Source of the DNA: Megaustenia siamemsis
Taxonomy: Eukaryota > Mollusca > Gastropoda > Stylommatophora > Ariophantidae
Assembly: GCA_032433765.1 (NCBI GenBank)
Contig: JAVIAB010000160.1
Coordinates: 37,408,280 to 37,472,279, forward strand
DNA: 64,000 nt
Direction: 5' to 3'
Position numbers and translations under genes: made by a program. A model generated the notes under the pieces. It worked only from the letters and a program-made list of their open reading frames with translations. It searched no databases and was not told the origin of the DNA. Position 1 is the stretch's first letter, and the number at the start of each line of letters is the position of its first letter. This document shows, piece by piece, positions 23,824 to 33,848 of the stretch.

Positions 23824-25168
23824 TGAAGGGAGGTCAAAAAGTAATGCACACCAATTTTTTTCTTGGAAACTATTCGGGCAAAATGTGTGAAATTTTCACA
23901 GATTGTAGCTGAACATCCCCTTTACACTACCTATTTTTCAACATAATCTCCGTCCAAGCGTATTGCCTTACGCCAACGCGAAACTAGGTCATGAATGTCA
24001 GAACGTTTGTACCAAGTTTTGTCCTGCTCGCGTTGCCATTTTTTAACTGCACGGATCACATCCTCATCATTGTCAAAGTGTTTCCCACGCAGGAATTTTT
24101 TGAGTGGTCCAAACAGATGGAAATCTGAGGGAGCCAGATCAGGGCTGTAAGGAGGATGGGGCAGTACAGTCCAACCAAATTTGTTGATTGCTTCCCGTGT
24201 TACCAGACTTGTGTGAGGGTGTGCATTGTCATGTTGAAGCAACAAATCTGCAGATGGCTTATTAGGCCGAACTCTGTGGAACCGATTTTTGAGTTTTGTC
24301 AGTGTATTGATGTAAGCTGTCGAGTTGATTGTCTCACCTCTTGTCATTACATCAACAAGAATCACACCATCAATGTCCCAGAAGACAGTGATCATCACCT
24401 TTCCGGCTGATGGAGATGTTTTGAATTTTTTTCTTTTTGGTGACTGCGGATGATGCCATTCCATTGACTGCATTTTTGTTTCAGGCTCATAATAATGTGC
24501 CCACGTTTCGTCACCGGTAACAATTTTTGACAAAAACATTTCTCCTTCAACACCGAAACGCTCCAACAATTCAGAACAGAATGTTTTCCTTTGAACTCTG
24601 TGATCATTTGTTAGGCACCGAGGAACCCATCGAGCGCAAATCTTTGAATATCCGAGAGTTTTAAAAATTGCGATTGCAATTTCTTCCCTTGCTGACTGTA
24701 AGCTGCAATGCCAATTGCTGACTAGTGATACGCCTATCCTTACGAATAATGGCATCAGCCCGGTTTAACATGTCTGTGCTGGTAGCCGAGGCAACACGTC
24801 CAGAACGCGGTAAATCATGCAGCTCCACTCGTACACTTTCTGCAGCTTTAATTCTCTGAACCCAGCGACTAACTGTGCTCCTATCGACTGCAGAACATTT
24901 GTACACTGCACACAGTCGTTTATGAATGTTTGCCACAGTTTCTTTTTCCGCAACCAGAAATTCTATGACAATTCGCTGTTTGTAACGGACATTGTTGACA
25001 AGCTCCATTTTAACGGTTCATAGATTGCGTAATATTTTTCAGAATGCTGTGCAATTTGGTGCACATAATTGGAACATGTCATATTCCAAGTGTGCAAAAT
25101 TTCATATTCCTATCTTTATTATTAGCCGAGAAAAAAATTGGTGTGCATTACTTTTTGACCTCCCTACG
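23824..25168 (-). mobile_element. mariner-family DNA transposon
   Basis: A 1,345-bp element with inverted ends of about 40 bp (AGGGAGGTCAAAAAGTAATGCACACC... at both ends; outermost 4 bases differ). It is flanked by TA at 23822-23823 and 25169-25170, the mariner target duplication. Length, ends and the transposase fit the Tc1/mariner superfamily, mariner clade. It inserted into the 67-bp array and splits a repeat unit. Confidence 0.93.
23931..25008 (-). pseudogene. mariner transposase (DD34D), frameshifted
   Basis: Cut-and-paste transposase. The ATG at 25008 opens MELVNNVRYKQRIVIEFL and a helix-turn-helix region (STVSRWVQRIK) to about 24690. A 1-nt frameshift near 24700 then moves the protein into another frame: CARWVPRCLT (the WVPHEL-type motif), VTGDETW (first Asp), LLLQHDNAHPH (second Asp) and PDLAPSDFHLF (third Asp, 34 residues after the second: DD34D). 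Total length of about 345-350 residues is normal for the family. All three catalytic Asp codons survive, but the frameshift should inactivate it. Confidence 0.92.
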
Positions 25169-25570
25169 TACATGAGATCTTTGGTTGCATGACCATTTCT
25201 CTTATTTCAATATTAGTCTAGAATTCATTCCATTGTAGATGAGATCTTTGGTTGCATGACCATTTCTCTTATTTCAATATTAGTCTAGAATTCATTCAAT
25301 TGTAGATGAGATCTTTGGTTGCATGGCCATTTCTCTTATTTCAATATCAGTCTAGAACTAATTCCATTGTAGATATCTTTGGTTGCATGACCATTTCTCT
25401 TATTTCAATATTAGTCTAGGACTAATTCCATTGTAGATGAGATCGTTGGCTGCATGGCCATTTCTCTTATTTCAATATTAGTCTTGAATTCATTCCATTG
25501 TAGATGAGATCGTTGGTTGCATGACCATTTCTCTTATTTCAATATTAGTCTTGAATTCATTCCATTGTAC

Positions 25571-25745
25571 ACAGAGTATTTTTCTAAGCATTTGTCTTCA
25601 AAAGCGTTTAGTTTTCTCTCAATCTCTTTTGATGTTTTTCAGCTTTCACATGCATAGATAAGTGTTGATAATACGTTTGAGTTGAATATTCTAAATTTGG
25701 TTTTCTCGTTTCGTATTTTTTATTTCCATATTTTGTCCAGGATAT
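25571..25745 (-). pseudogene. LINE-E thumb fragment
   Basis: The antisense matches the LINE-E stretch at about 33980-34160 (KLRLFKSNVLSTLTYVCES-type sequence; here stops are present). Together with 23301-23670 and the 67-bp array it forms one LINE-E copy that was stretched by tandem duplication and invaded by mariner. From 25746 to 26107 I see no gene or known repeat. Confidence 0.6.
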
Positions 25746-26149
25746 ACATGTAAATCTTACGTATATCTTAGAGAAGATTATTGTTTGATGTGTATCTTAC
25801 AGAAGATTCCTGTGACGTTGTGTATACCACCAAGGACATGACCAGAATGTTGAGGCAGTACTCCCTGTTGCATGTCGCATGTGGGGTATGTATTAGATAA
25901 ACAGAAATAAAGTTGGTGTATTTAACTCTAAATAAAATCTTTAGGTAATAACAACCTCTTCGCAATACATATTTCTTGGAATTGGACACATGCCAGTTCG
26001 GGACACGTTCTTTAGCTGAAATGACCTAAGTCACAATGACACAAATTAATCTCTCTCTCTGTCTCTCTCTGCATTCAGGACTCAATCAGAGTAAGGATTC
26101 CAGACTCTCATATGAAGTCAGCTGTCAGGCTAAGTGTGTTGATCGCCCC

Positions 26150-26404
26150 CACATACAGAACATCACAATTAGAGTCTGTTTGATCCACTGTGACTGAACA
26201 CCCGTTAATACGTTGCACTGTGTTCTGCGCCAGTGGCCCAGTGCATCCGATTTCAGCCAGCATTTTATTCGGGTTCGCTTTCCCTAGGCTTTGATTGTCC
26301 CTAATCTTCCTGCAAGGCAGCAGATGATCTTTTCTGTAGGGGGATTCTGCCCTTAGATGGCCGGCCCTCCCAGGTTTACGAGCACCATCTGCCCGAGTCA
26401 CTAG
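26150..26404. repeat. Dispersed repeat 'B', copy 2
   Basis: Shares with 58550-58720 the run CCnAnnGCATCCGAnTTCAGCCnnCATTTT and neighbouring blocks. On the minus strand both copies encode a similar KMxAEIGCxGP segment, which could mean a decayed coding end of an element. Evidence for function is lacking. Confidence 0.4.
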
Positions 26405-27020
26405 AGGTGACTAACACAGACACGGACACACAAAGATGTGAGATGTGAATAACACAGACATACACACACAAAGATGTGAGATGTGACTAACACAGACATG
26501 CACACACAAAGAAATGAGATGTGACTAATACAGACATGCACACAGCGATACGAGGCATGACTAACACTGACACACATCAAGATATATGACACATGACTAA
26601 CATAAACATGCACATAAAGATATGAGATATAACTGACATTGACATGCACACACAAAGATATGACACATGCCTAACATAGACATGCACACAAAGATAAGAG
26701 ATATGACTAACATAGATATGCACACACAAAGATATGAGATGGGACTAACATAGCCATGCACACACAAGGATATGAGATGTGACAAACACAGACATGCACA
26801 TACAAAGATATGGGATATCACTAACCCAGACATGCACACATAAAGATATGACATATGACTAACACTGGTACACACTAAGATATAAGATATGACTAAACAC
26901 AGACACACATAAAGATATGAGACATGATTAACATGGACACACCGAGATATGAGATATGACTAACATGACACACACCAAGATGTGAGCCATGGCCAGCACA
27001 CACAAGCTAAGATATGAGCC
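26405..27020. repeat. Minisatellite, ~38-bp unit (GACTAACACAGACATGCACA...)
   Basis: About 16 imperfect units of TGACTAACACAGACATGCAC followed by ACACAAAGATATGAGATG, with length variation from 30 to 40 bases. The open frames on the minus strand (repeats of SHISYLCVCMS) are a result of the repeat period. Confidence 0.85.
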
Positions 27021-27029
27021 ATGGCTTCA

Positions 27030-28496
27030 CTAAAAAACACAAAAAAATGAACCATGTCTAGCACAGAAACACATTAAAGTGCCCATATGCTTGGGCTTGT
27101 TGTAGTCGCAGACTCTTCTGAACGTGGGAATCACAGGTTTCGTTAAACAGTTGTCCGGAGATTTGAGAGTGCAGTCTGACCCATAGAACGTTCTCTTGCA
27201 TGTACAGATTCCCGATCGACTGTTGACAGGTGTCGTTAAAACAGTTGTCCGGACATTTGAGAGTACATATGATGTCACAGCCATCAGAACACATCTGTTC
27301 GCACTGTAGCCCAAAATTACCATCTGGACAAGTGTCATTACAGGTATAGCCAAGATGTTTACATTGTAGGCATTTTCCAGATTTTTCCTCAAATAAAGGA
27401 CAGACACTGAGACAAGACCCGGAACAGTCGTGTCCATAGATCCCATGTGAACAGTTGCCGTGACAAATACCGATGATGACATTGCAGCCTTTACTACACA
27501 CTGCACAAAACGACAAGAATGCTCGTCCAGACAATAGGTGTCTGTAAATGTTTGCACCTCACATACCGTCAGTGCACTGTCGGCCTGCGAAATGGTCGGT
27601 GAGAACTCAATCTTAATGTGTGCCATTGACATTTGTGTTTTGACTACAATAGTGTTCACAGATAAATTAGGGTAGGATATATCATTATACTGGAACACTA
27701 CTCCGCCACTGTCAGAGAAAGCCCTTAGAGTGGCATTCTTTACCCGAATCATAGTGCTAGCTCGATGATAGATTCGAATGATGTGAGTCTTCTGGGGCGT
27801 TGCAAAGTTCAGATACCAGTAAACAGAATTGGTTCCACTTCTCCATTGTGTGTGTGCGCAGTCATTGTCATAGAGATTGGTCTTTGTTTTGCTATTAACT
27901 GCGGCCTCTGGTCCACATCCGTCTCCTGTATAACATGCATTAAATGTTTTATGCATTAAATCGGTCTGGTTTGTGTTCTGTTTGAGAGTCAGTTTCCGAC
28001 CACCGCCAATGTAGTTGGAGCAGCTATTTGCAACTATCGCCCTTTCAATCCGTAACTTGTTGATCAGACCAGCCCCAGGGCAGAAGGCATCAATCTTGTG
28101 CGGACTAACTACAAACCTTGATACATTGTTACATGAGGCAGAACCATTCAGTTTTACCGTGAAACTGTCCGGATATTTTAAGTCATTCGCATAAATCCTA
28201 AACCAGGAGCACGGCAAAGATTGATTGAGAGTTGCCTCAACTGATGTAGAATCTGTGTCCGGATTACATGAGGTGTCGTTGCCATCAAACAGGAAAGTAG
28301 GTTCAGATTTTTGGGCATATTTGCAAATAAAATCCAAGTACCGACACTGGGGTCCGAAAATTTTGTGCTGACAACTGTCATTGTTTGGGCATGTCCCTGT
28401 AGTTTTGCCACAAACTAAGCCATTATAGCAGTGACATTGTAACGTCAAATTTGTCCCAAACCAACCGGCTGCACAAGTAAGGTCATTAGCTTCCAT
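27030..28496 (-). pseudogene. EGF-like / galactose-binding-like extracellular protein, frameshifted or exon block
   Basis: Cysteine-rich extracellular coding block. The first ATG in frame is at 28496; open frame upstream starts with no ATG. In order: EGF-type cysteines (CAAGWFGTNLTLQCHCYNGLVCG, CQHKIFGPQC), a region with several N-glycosylation sites, then a fucolectin/F5-8C-like stretch (ACYTGDGCGPEAAVNS...NSVYWYLNF...HIIRIYHRAS). Next come laminin/EGF repeats (CHGNCSHGIYGHDCSGSC, CPDGNFGLQCEQMC), which lie in a different frame from about 27510 to 27230. The last EGF end (GICTCKRTFYGSDC) returns to the first frame. No signal peptide or membrane segment is visible. The architecture resembles multiple-EGF-like (MEGF) or receptor proteins abundant in molluscs. 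It is either a retro-pseudogene or an exon block with two indel errors. Confidence 0.6.
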
Positions 28497-28769
28497 TGTT
28501 GCTAACGAAGCCAGTGAATAAAGACTTGATCTACAGCGATGGTTAACGAACTGTGTACACACATTTATTATCAAACCCGTGTTTACATTTTTAAAAAATC
28601 CGCCATCTCACTGTGGTAGCAGATAGCGTGAAATTCTCTAATAGATTGAGATAAACCGTTGGAGACAAGGAAAGTCAACATTGTTTACATGGCTTGGACG
28701 CAAGAAGCGTCCATTTTTTTCCATTAAATTAAGCCATTCCCCTGATAAAAATTCAGAAGTTTCTAACTT

Positions 28770-29480
28770 ACATTACTCCCACTAAGTCTAACCAGAATGT
28801 TTCTAGCCTGCCGCTGCTGGAAAAATTACACCTGGACTATATATTTTATATTATGATCTGCTTAATGCACGACATTTAATCTCTCATATTAATGTTTTTA
28901 TTCTAGATTTTTGTATACAGCAGTAAAGTTTAATCATTTCTGTGAGTAAAAGTAAATGTCATAATTTTTTTGACCACTCCAATTTTGTTAAACATGTATC
29001 CAGAGAAGATCTATGTTTTTGTGTTCGTTAATATTATTTTTTTATAATATTTGTAATATTAATAATATTTTACAATCCGCTTAATTCATGACATTTAATC
29101 TCGTCATATTAACATTTAGAATCTATATTTGTTTATACAACAATACAACCTAATAATTTCAGTGAGTAGAAGTGAAAGTCATAATTTTTGTGACCGCTTC
29201 AATTTTGTTAAACTTGCATTTGAAGTTGAAACATATTTTTTGTGCTCGCTGCGTCGGTGAAAGTGAAAGTCATCAACACTGGTCTATTATGTGGCAGTTG
29301 TTATTTTAGCAAATTTGTGAGATGAACTGAAACAACAGACAGGACACTGTTGACAGTGTTATATAAACAATTATTATTTTTACAGCAGCAAGGTGGCGGG
29401 GAAAGGTTCAGAATGTAGGTTAGAAACAGCAGAACCACAGCAGAATTGTTGTCAGAGGAAGGGGCTCTTTTGTGTCAATG
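28770..29480 (+). repeat. Dispersed repeat 'A', copies 2 and 3
   Basis: 28770-29075 is the reverse complement of 30-328. 29085-29470 is a further, related unit (TCATTTCTGTGAGTAAAAG... / AATTTCAGTGAGTAGAAG...), so two units lie in tandem. The second unit resembles 4500-4870. No reading frame is conserved. 28575-28769 and 29481-29745 hold no gene that I can recognise. Confidence 0.55.
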
Positions 29481-29745
29481 CGACTTAGGTCATTTCAGCT
29501 ACAGAGCATGTCCCGAACAGACATGCATTATATTTTTTATGGTTGCTACATTTATGTCTGATCCAACATCAAGGGAAACAAATCCAATACACAAGTTTCA
29601 CTGGAAGTAGTAATTAGAAAAGGGAGGGGGGGATGTTTGCAGGCAGCAAACTGACAAATTTCAAGAATTTGTATTTTTGAGGTGGTAATTTTTTACGACG
29701 GTATCATAGTATAGGGTTAATGTCTATCTAAGGGGTATGAAACAG

Positions 29746-30336
29746 GTAAATGAATTTAAATATTTGGGAACTTTGTTAACCTGAGACGGAAGATGCACGA
29801 AAGAGGTGAGATGTAGAATGGCTCAGGCAAAAGCAGCGTTCCAAAAAATTAGGAAAATACTATGCAATCCATTTTTGACAATAAAAACAAGAAAAAGAGT
29901 TCTTAAATGTTACGTAGAGCCAGTCTTAACATACGGATGCGAATCATGGACAATAGGACAACAGACAAGAAAATCACTGGAGTCTGTAGAAATGTGGTTT
30001 TACAGAAGAATGTTGAGAATACCATGGATAGCTAAGAAGAGTAATGAAGATGATCTGAGAGAGGTCAAAGCAAAAAGAGAGCTAATTTCCAATATTAGGA
30101 AGAGACAATCATCATTTTTTTTCCATGTGATGGGAAGAGAACAACTTGAATATATTGCAACAACTGGAAAAATTGAGGGACGAAGAGATAGAGGGAAGCA
30201 AAGAGAAAAAATAACAGACAGCTTAAGAGAATGGCTCGGCAGAAGGTCAACAACAGAAATGATAAATAGCTGCCGAGATCGAGTGTTGTGGAGAGACATG
30301 ATCACCTACGCCACTAGGCCCGGTACTTGATGATGA
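29746..30336 (+). mobile_element. LINE-B copy, 3' part
   Basis: A well-preserved 3' end of LINE-B with an open frame at 29806-30330: MAQAKAAFQKIRKILCNPFLTI, LTYGCESWTIGQQTRKSLESVEMWFYRRMLRIPWIAKKSNEDDL, EWLGRRSTTEMINSCRDRVLWRDMITYA. This covers the thumb and C-terminal region only; no palm or endonuclease is present. The tail is TTGATGATGA. It is the cleanest C-terminal LINE-B frame in the window. 30337-30800 has no recognisable gene. Confidence 0.8.
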
Positions 30337-30809
30337 AGGGATATGACAGCTCATTTGAGTAATGGGGTATAAACAAGAAAGAATGAGAAAGAAAGAGTGG
30401 CGTATGGAAAGAAGTAAGGCAGGTGTTTGAAAGTAAGATTTCAAAAGATAGCCAGAGTAGATTTGAGGAAAAAAAAACTATCTTTATGACACATGTTACC
30501 ATTGCTGGGAATGGGGGGGCTCATGACAGGACCGGAAAGATAAATGCTGTGCTTGGTCTAAGTAGTCGCTACAACATGTGAAAATCAAAATTTTATTTCA
30601 CCCCTGATAGAAAAAATCCTTTCTATCTACTGCGAGTTTCAAACACAGCACACAGGCTCAGCCAGTGAAATAGTGGATTTTGATGCACAGCCACGGGCTT
30701 CTCAGAACTGAATAGGTAAATCTGGAATAGAAAGACAAGGTAGATCAAAGAGAATATTTGTGAGAAATCTAAAAATGTTCTAATTGTTGATGATTACAAA
30801 TAGACTCAA

Positions 30810-31345
30810 GATGTAACAAAGCTTGTCAGATCATCAGTCACATATCACCACTATTGTTCAACATGGAAATAACTCTAGAAACAAAACGAGCACTCTAAAT
30901 ACAATCTTCATCCCAATGTTGTGCTACCAATGCCAGTCCTGGACCCTAGATGCATGATCAATTTTAAAAATAACCACTAAAAATATGAAATGTGTTAGAC
31001 GAATGACAAGAAACAGCCTGAGAGATAAGATCAGAAACTAAAAACTTAAAAAAAGCTAGAAATAATTCCCGCCAAAGAATATATAAAGAAACAGCAGATA
31101 AAATGGTTTGGCCACGTGATAATACAGAAAGACCAAAACACAACATATCAAGCCTTCAATAAACATTGTGAGAACACCATACCTAAGGGCTGACCATGAG
31201 AAAAAATGGATTGATGGAATATTAAAAACACAATGAAACATAACAGCAGGAGAGACCAGCAGAGGAGTTAAAGACCACAAAATATATCTCCCCTTGACGC
31301 TAAAAGGCAAATGAGGAAGGAAAGAAGAAGATAAAGGTAATGTAC
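30810..31345 (+). mobile_element. LINE-D copy, 3' part, decayed
   Basis: Plus-strand remnant corresponding to the LINE-D thumb and C-terminus: CCAATGCCAGTCCTGGACCC, GAAATGTGTTAGACGAATGACA, GAAACAGCAGATAAAATGG, TAAAAGGCAAATGAGGAAGG and a GAAGAAG tail. Stops occur in every frame. It shares the unusual block TCAATTTTAAAAATAACCACTAAAAAT with 20446-20472, so both belong to one LINE-D subfamily. Confidence 0.7.
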
Positions 31346-31439
31346 AAGACTTGAATCAGCATCTTACTACGCGAGTTTTCACCCATATGTGCTCGGCCGC
31401 CTCCAGAAGTGCTCTGAGATGTCTGGATAATGTCACGTC

Positions 31440-31655
31440 TGGCATCGAAACTCATGATGCAAGATGGCATTCCTCACCTTACCAGAGTACTACCCTGGTA
31501 CCCATTTCTTCCAGCGGCAGGGTTAGCCGCAAGGATATTTTTCTCCAACCACAAGTACAATTCAGACTGCTTCCAGCGAGAATCGAGCACGGGTTATCCA
31601 AACGTCGGTAGCCCAGTCGGGTGGTTTTTCCAAATAGGCTACCGAGGCTCCCAAG
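31440..31655 (-). mobile_element. SINE-7-like copy (tRNA-derived), decayed
   Basis: On the minus strand, GAGCCTCGGTAGCC and, some 60 bases later, CCCGTGCTCGATTCTCGCTGG resemble A- and B-boxes of a tRNA-derived head. A body with GGTTAGCCGCAAGG-type blocks (minus: CTTGCGGCTAACCCTGCCGC) follows. Only one copy is seen in the window, so the family assignment is weak. Confidence 0.4.
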
Positions 31656-31728
31656 AAGAATATGATTTTGAGAAATATGATTCTCAAGGTTCCATGACAT
31701 TGACACATATCATGTCTTGTTTTCACAG

Positions 31729-31852
31729 ACAATGTTGCTACTTCTCTCCCACGGAGCTAATGTGAACATAACGGACTAGAATCATATGTCACCTCTGTCA
31801 CTGGCTGTAACCACACAACGACCAGATGTAGTTAAACTTCTTATTGAAGAAG
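31729..31852 (+). pseudogene. Ankyrin-repeat exon with an in-frame stop
   Basis: A candidate host-gene exon. It follows a strong splice acceptor (TTGTTTTCACAG, ending 31728) and is followed by a donor (AAG|GTCAGT at 31853). The 124 nt encode one ankyrin unit: LLLLSHGANVNITD, a TAG stop, then HMSPLSLAVTTQRPDVVKLLIEEG. The TAG is the only disabling base and falls at the end of one repeat and the start of the next. The exon ends in phase 1. The stop may be a real nonsense mutation (pseudogene) or a base error. No other ankyrin exon was found in the window. Confidence 0.62.
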
Positions 31853-32062
31853 GTCAGTCTATTTCTAACAAATTATTAGAAGAGACAGATCAGATTAAAA
31901 CAAATGTGTTTTTTTACATGCCAACTTTATATCTCTGAAGTCTACAAGGACTGAATATTTGTGTGAATAGCACTTTTTCCTATTTTTTCACTCCAGTAGT
32001 CATATGCTTTCAAAAATTTGTTGTTTTTTGGATAGATTTTGTCCTATCAGTTTAACCCATAA

Positions 32063-32324
32063 GTAAAAAAAAAGTAAAGTGCTCCCGTCACGCCAAGTGG
32101 CGTATAGGGAATATGGTGTTAGTGACCATATATTTTACGGACCTTCGGCACATGATTTTTGGGGTAATGTGGTCAGTATTACGCCCGTGCCACTTTACTT
32201 TCCCTGAAAAAAAAATCAGGTACCCATTAAAGGCTGGGTGAACCCGGAAGCCGTCGGTTGGGATCGAACCCTACCTCTTGTTCTTTGTAGTCCAGTTCAC
32301 TAACCACTGAGCTATCGCGGCTCC
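32063..32324 (-). mobile_element. SINE-1 copy (tRNA-derived)
   Basis: Complete element: head GGGAGCCGCGATAGCTCAGTGG and GGTTCGATCCC on the minus strand, body, and a TTTTTTTTTACTT end. It is flanked by an imperfect duplication, AGTTTAACCCAT on the left (ending about 32060) and AGTTTAACCTAT after 32324. 31861-32046 is AT-rich with no gene seen. Confidence 0.82.
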
Positions 32325-32349
32325 CAGTTTAACCTATGCAGTGGTTATT

Positions 32350-33600
32350 TTCAACCGACTCCTTTCTATTGTTCTGTCAATCCATCTTTTTCGTGGTCAG
32401 CCTTTGAGTTTTGTGTTCTCGCAATGTTTATTGAAGGCTTGTTTTGTTGTGTTTTGATCTTTTTGCCTTATCATGTGGCCAAACCATTTTATCTGTTGAA
32501 GACCAATAATCATAAATTAATATTATTATAGAGGGAAACTTCCGAGGTGATAATTCAGGGAATCATAGGAGGAAGAGGTATGTACTACAGCACTCAGAAA
32601 AAAATGACAAATAAACAACAAGAGAAAAAAACAAAGAACAATATATGGTCCGAAGCAGGATCGAACCTGTAATCTATGGCACTGTGCCTTGCCACGAGAA
32701 GCCGAACGCTTAGGAATAATGCCACTCAGCTAACTAAAAAATTTAGCTATTGCGGAAAATGTCTTACGTGAAGGCGTTCTCATGACTATAGCATAGGGTT
32801 ACGATCACAGCTCGGAAATAAATTGTATTTCTGTACTTTCCTATTAAGACAAGTATCTTCCACTAGGGCTGAATACTTGTGTTAGAGACAAACATTTATT
32901 GGACGAAACTGCACGAATAGTAGTATCCAGTGGTTTTATAATGGAGACAAATAATAATAAATTAATATTATTATAGAGGGAAACTTCCGAGGCAATAATT
33001 CAGGGAATCATAGGAGGAAGAGGTATGTACTACAGCACTCAGAAAAAAATGACAACAGTGCTGTAGTCATACATGTAGTAGACATTGTCTGCAATAGCGA
33101 AATTTTTTTGTTAGCTGAGTGGCAGTTTTCCTAAGTGTTCGGCTTCTCGTGGCAAGGCGCAATGCCATGGAGTACGGGTTCGATCCTACTTCGGAGCATA
33201 TATTGTTCTTTGTTTTTTTCTGTTGTTTTTTATTTATCATTTTTTTGTCTGAGTGCTGTAGTACATACCTCTTCCTATGATCGCCCCATTTTATCTGTTG
33301 TTTCTTTATATATTCTATGGCAGGGATTATGCCTAGCTTTTTTCAGTTCTACATTTCTAATCTTATCTCTCAGGCTGTTTCCTGTCATTTGTTCTTGATT
33401 CCATGTCTGGCATTGGTAGCACAACAATGTTATGTAGATTGCCCCATTTTTTACCTCTAGAGTTATTTCCTTATTGGACAATAGTCATGATAGTTGTCTG
33501 ATGATTTGACAAGCTTTGTTGCATCTTGAGTCTATTTCTGCTGTTTGTGAATTGTCGTTGTGAATAACTGATGTTACAAATGTAAAAATTCTGTCAAATA
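32350..33600 (-). mobile_element. LINE-D remnant split by a SINE-3 composite
   Basis: Minus-strand LINE-D C-terminal sequence occupies 32350-32498 and resumes at 33286-33600. The second part encodes MTGNSLRDKIRNVELKKA on the minus strand. The two halves join cleanly across a 15-bp duplication, CCATTTTATCTGTTG (32484-32498 and 33286-33300), which marks the inserted composite. Frames are broken throughout. Confidence 0.75.
32499..33285. mobile_element. SINE-3 composite (inverted units) with 15-bp target duplication
   Basis: A 787-bp insert. It holds a minus-strand tRNA-derived unit (about 32505-32765: TTAGCTGAGTGG, then AGGTTCGATCCTGCTTCGG), a second start of the same tail (32940-33058, GAGGGAAACTTCCGAGG...), and a plus-strand unit (33110-33285: TTAGCTGAGTGG, GGGTTCGATCCTACTTCGG). 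The inverted arrangement makes a fold-back. A single plus-strand unit of the same family is at 57050-57255. Confidence 0.7.
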
Positions 33601-33627
33601 TTATGGTTTTAATTCAAACATATCTAA

Positions 33628-33848
33628 TACGGGGAGGCTGGGTGGTCTAGAAGTATGACCTCAGCCTCTAGACAAGAGAGAAAAGGAATGTCCAAGACAA
33701 GAATGTCCCGGGTTCGATTCACACTGGCCATGAATAGTTTTTTAATTAATAAAATGTAATCCATGGCTTTACCTTCCCCTGGTCTCTGGGTAGTGTGATC
33801 CGAAGTTATTAAATAAAATTAATGTTAATTAGTCTTTAGAGGAATGAA
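33628..33848 (+). mobile_element. SINE-4 copy (tRNA-derived)
   Basis: Head GGGGAGGCTGGGTGGTCTAGAAG then CCCGGGTTCGATTCACAC (B-box). The extended middle suggests a class II (Leu/Ser-like) tRNA ancestor. The body ends AGTCTTTAGAGGAATGAAGTCTC. A related tail is at 20565-20640 (AATAAAATTAATGTCAATTGG), next to the end of the right inverted-repeat arm. Confidence 0.65.

Larger units (their letters stand above)
23690..25570. repeat. ~67-bp tandem repeat derived from LINE-E coding sequence
   Basis: Units of TGAGATCTTTGGTTGCATGACCATTTCTCTTATTTC...ATTCATTCCATTGTAGA type occur about twice at 23690-23823 and about six times at 25169-25570, on either side of the mariner. The same sequence, in single copy, is part of LINE-E (compare 33905-33975, whose antisense encodes EFKTNEEIREIANQPLISS). 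The array is therefore an internal expansion of a LINE-E copy. Confidence 0.8.

Noticed and set aside
26401..26908. Cys/Ser-rich repeated open frames on the minus strand
   Set aside because: Created by the 38-bp minisatellite period.
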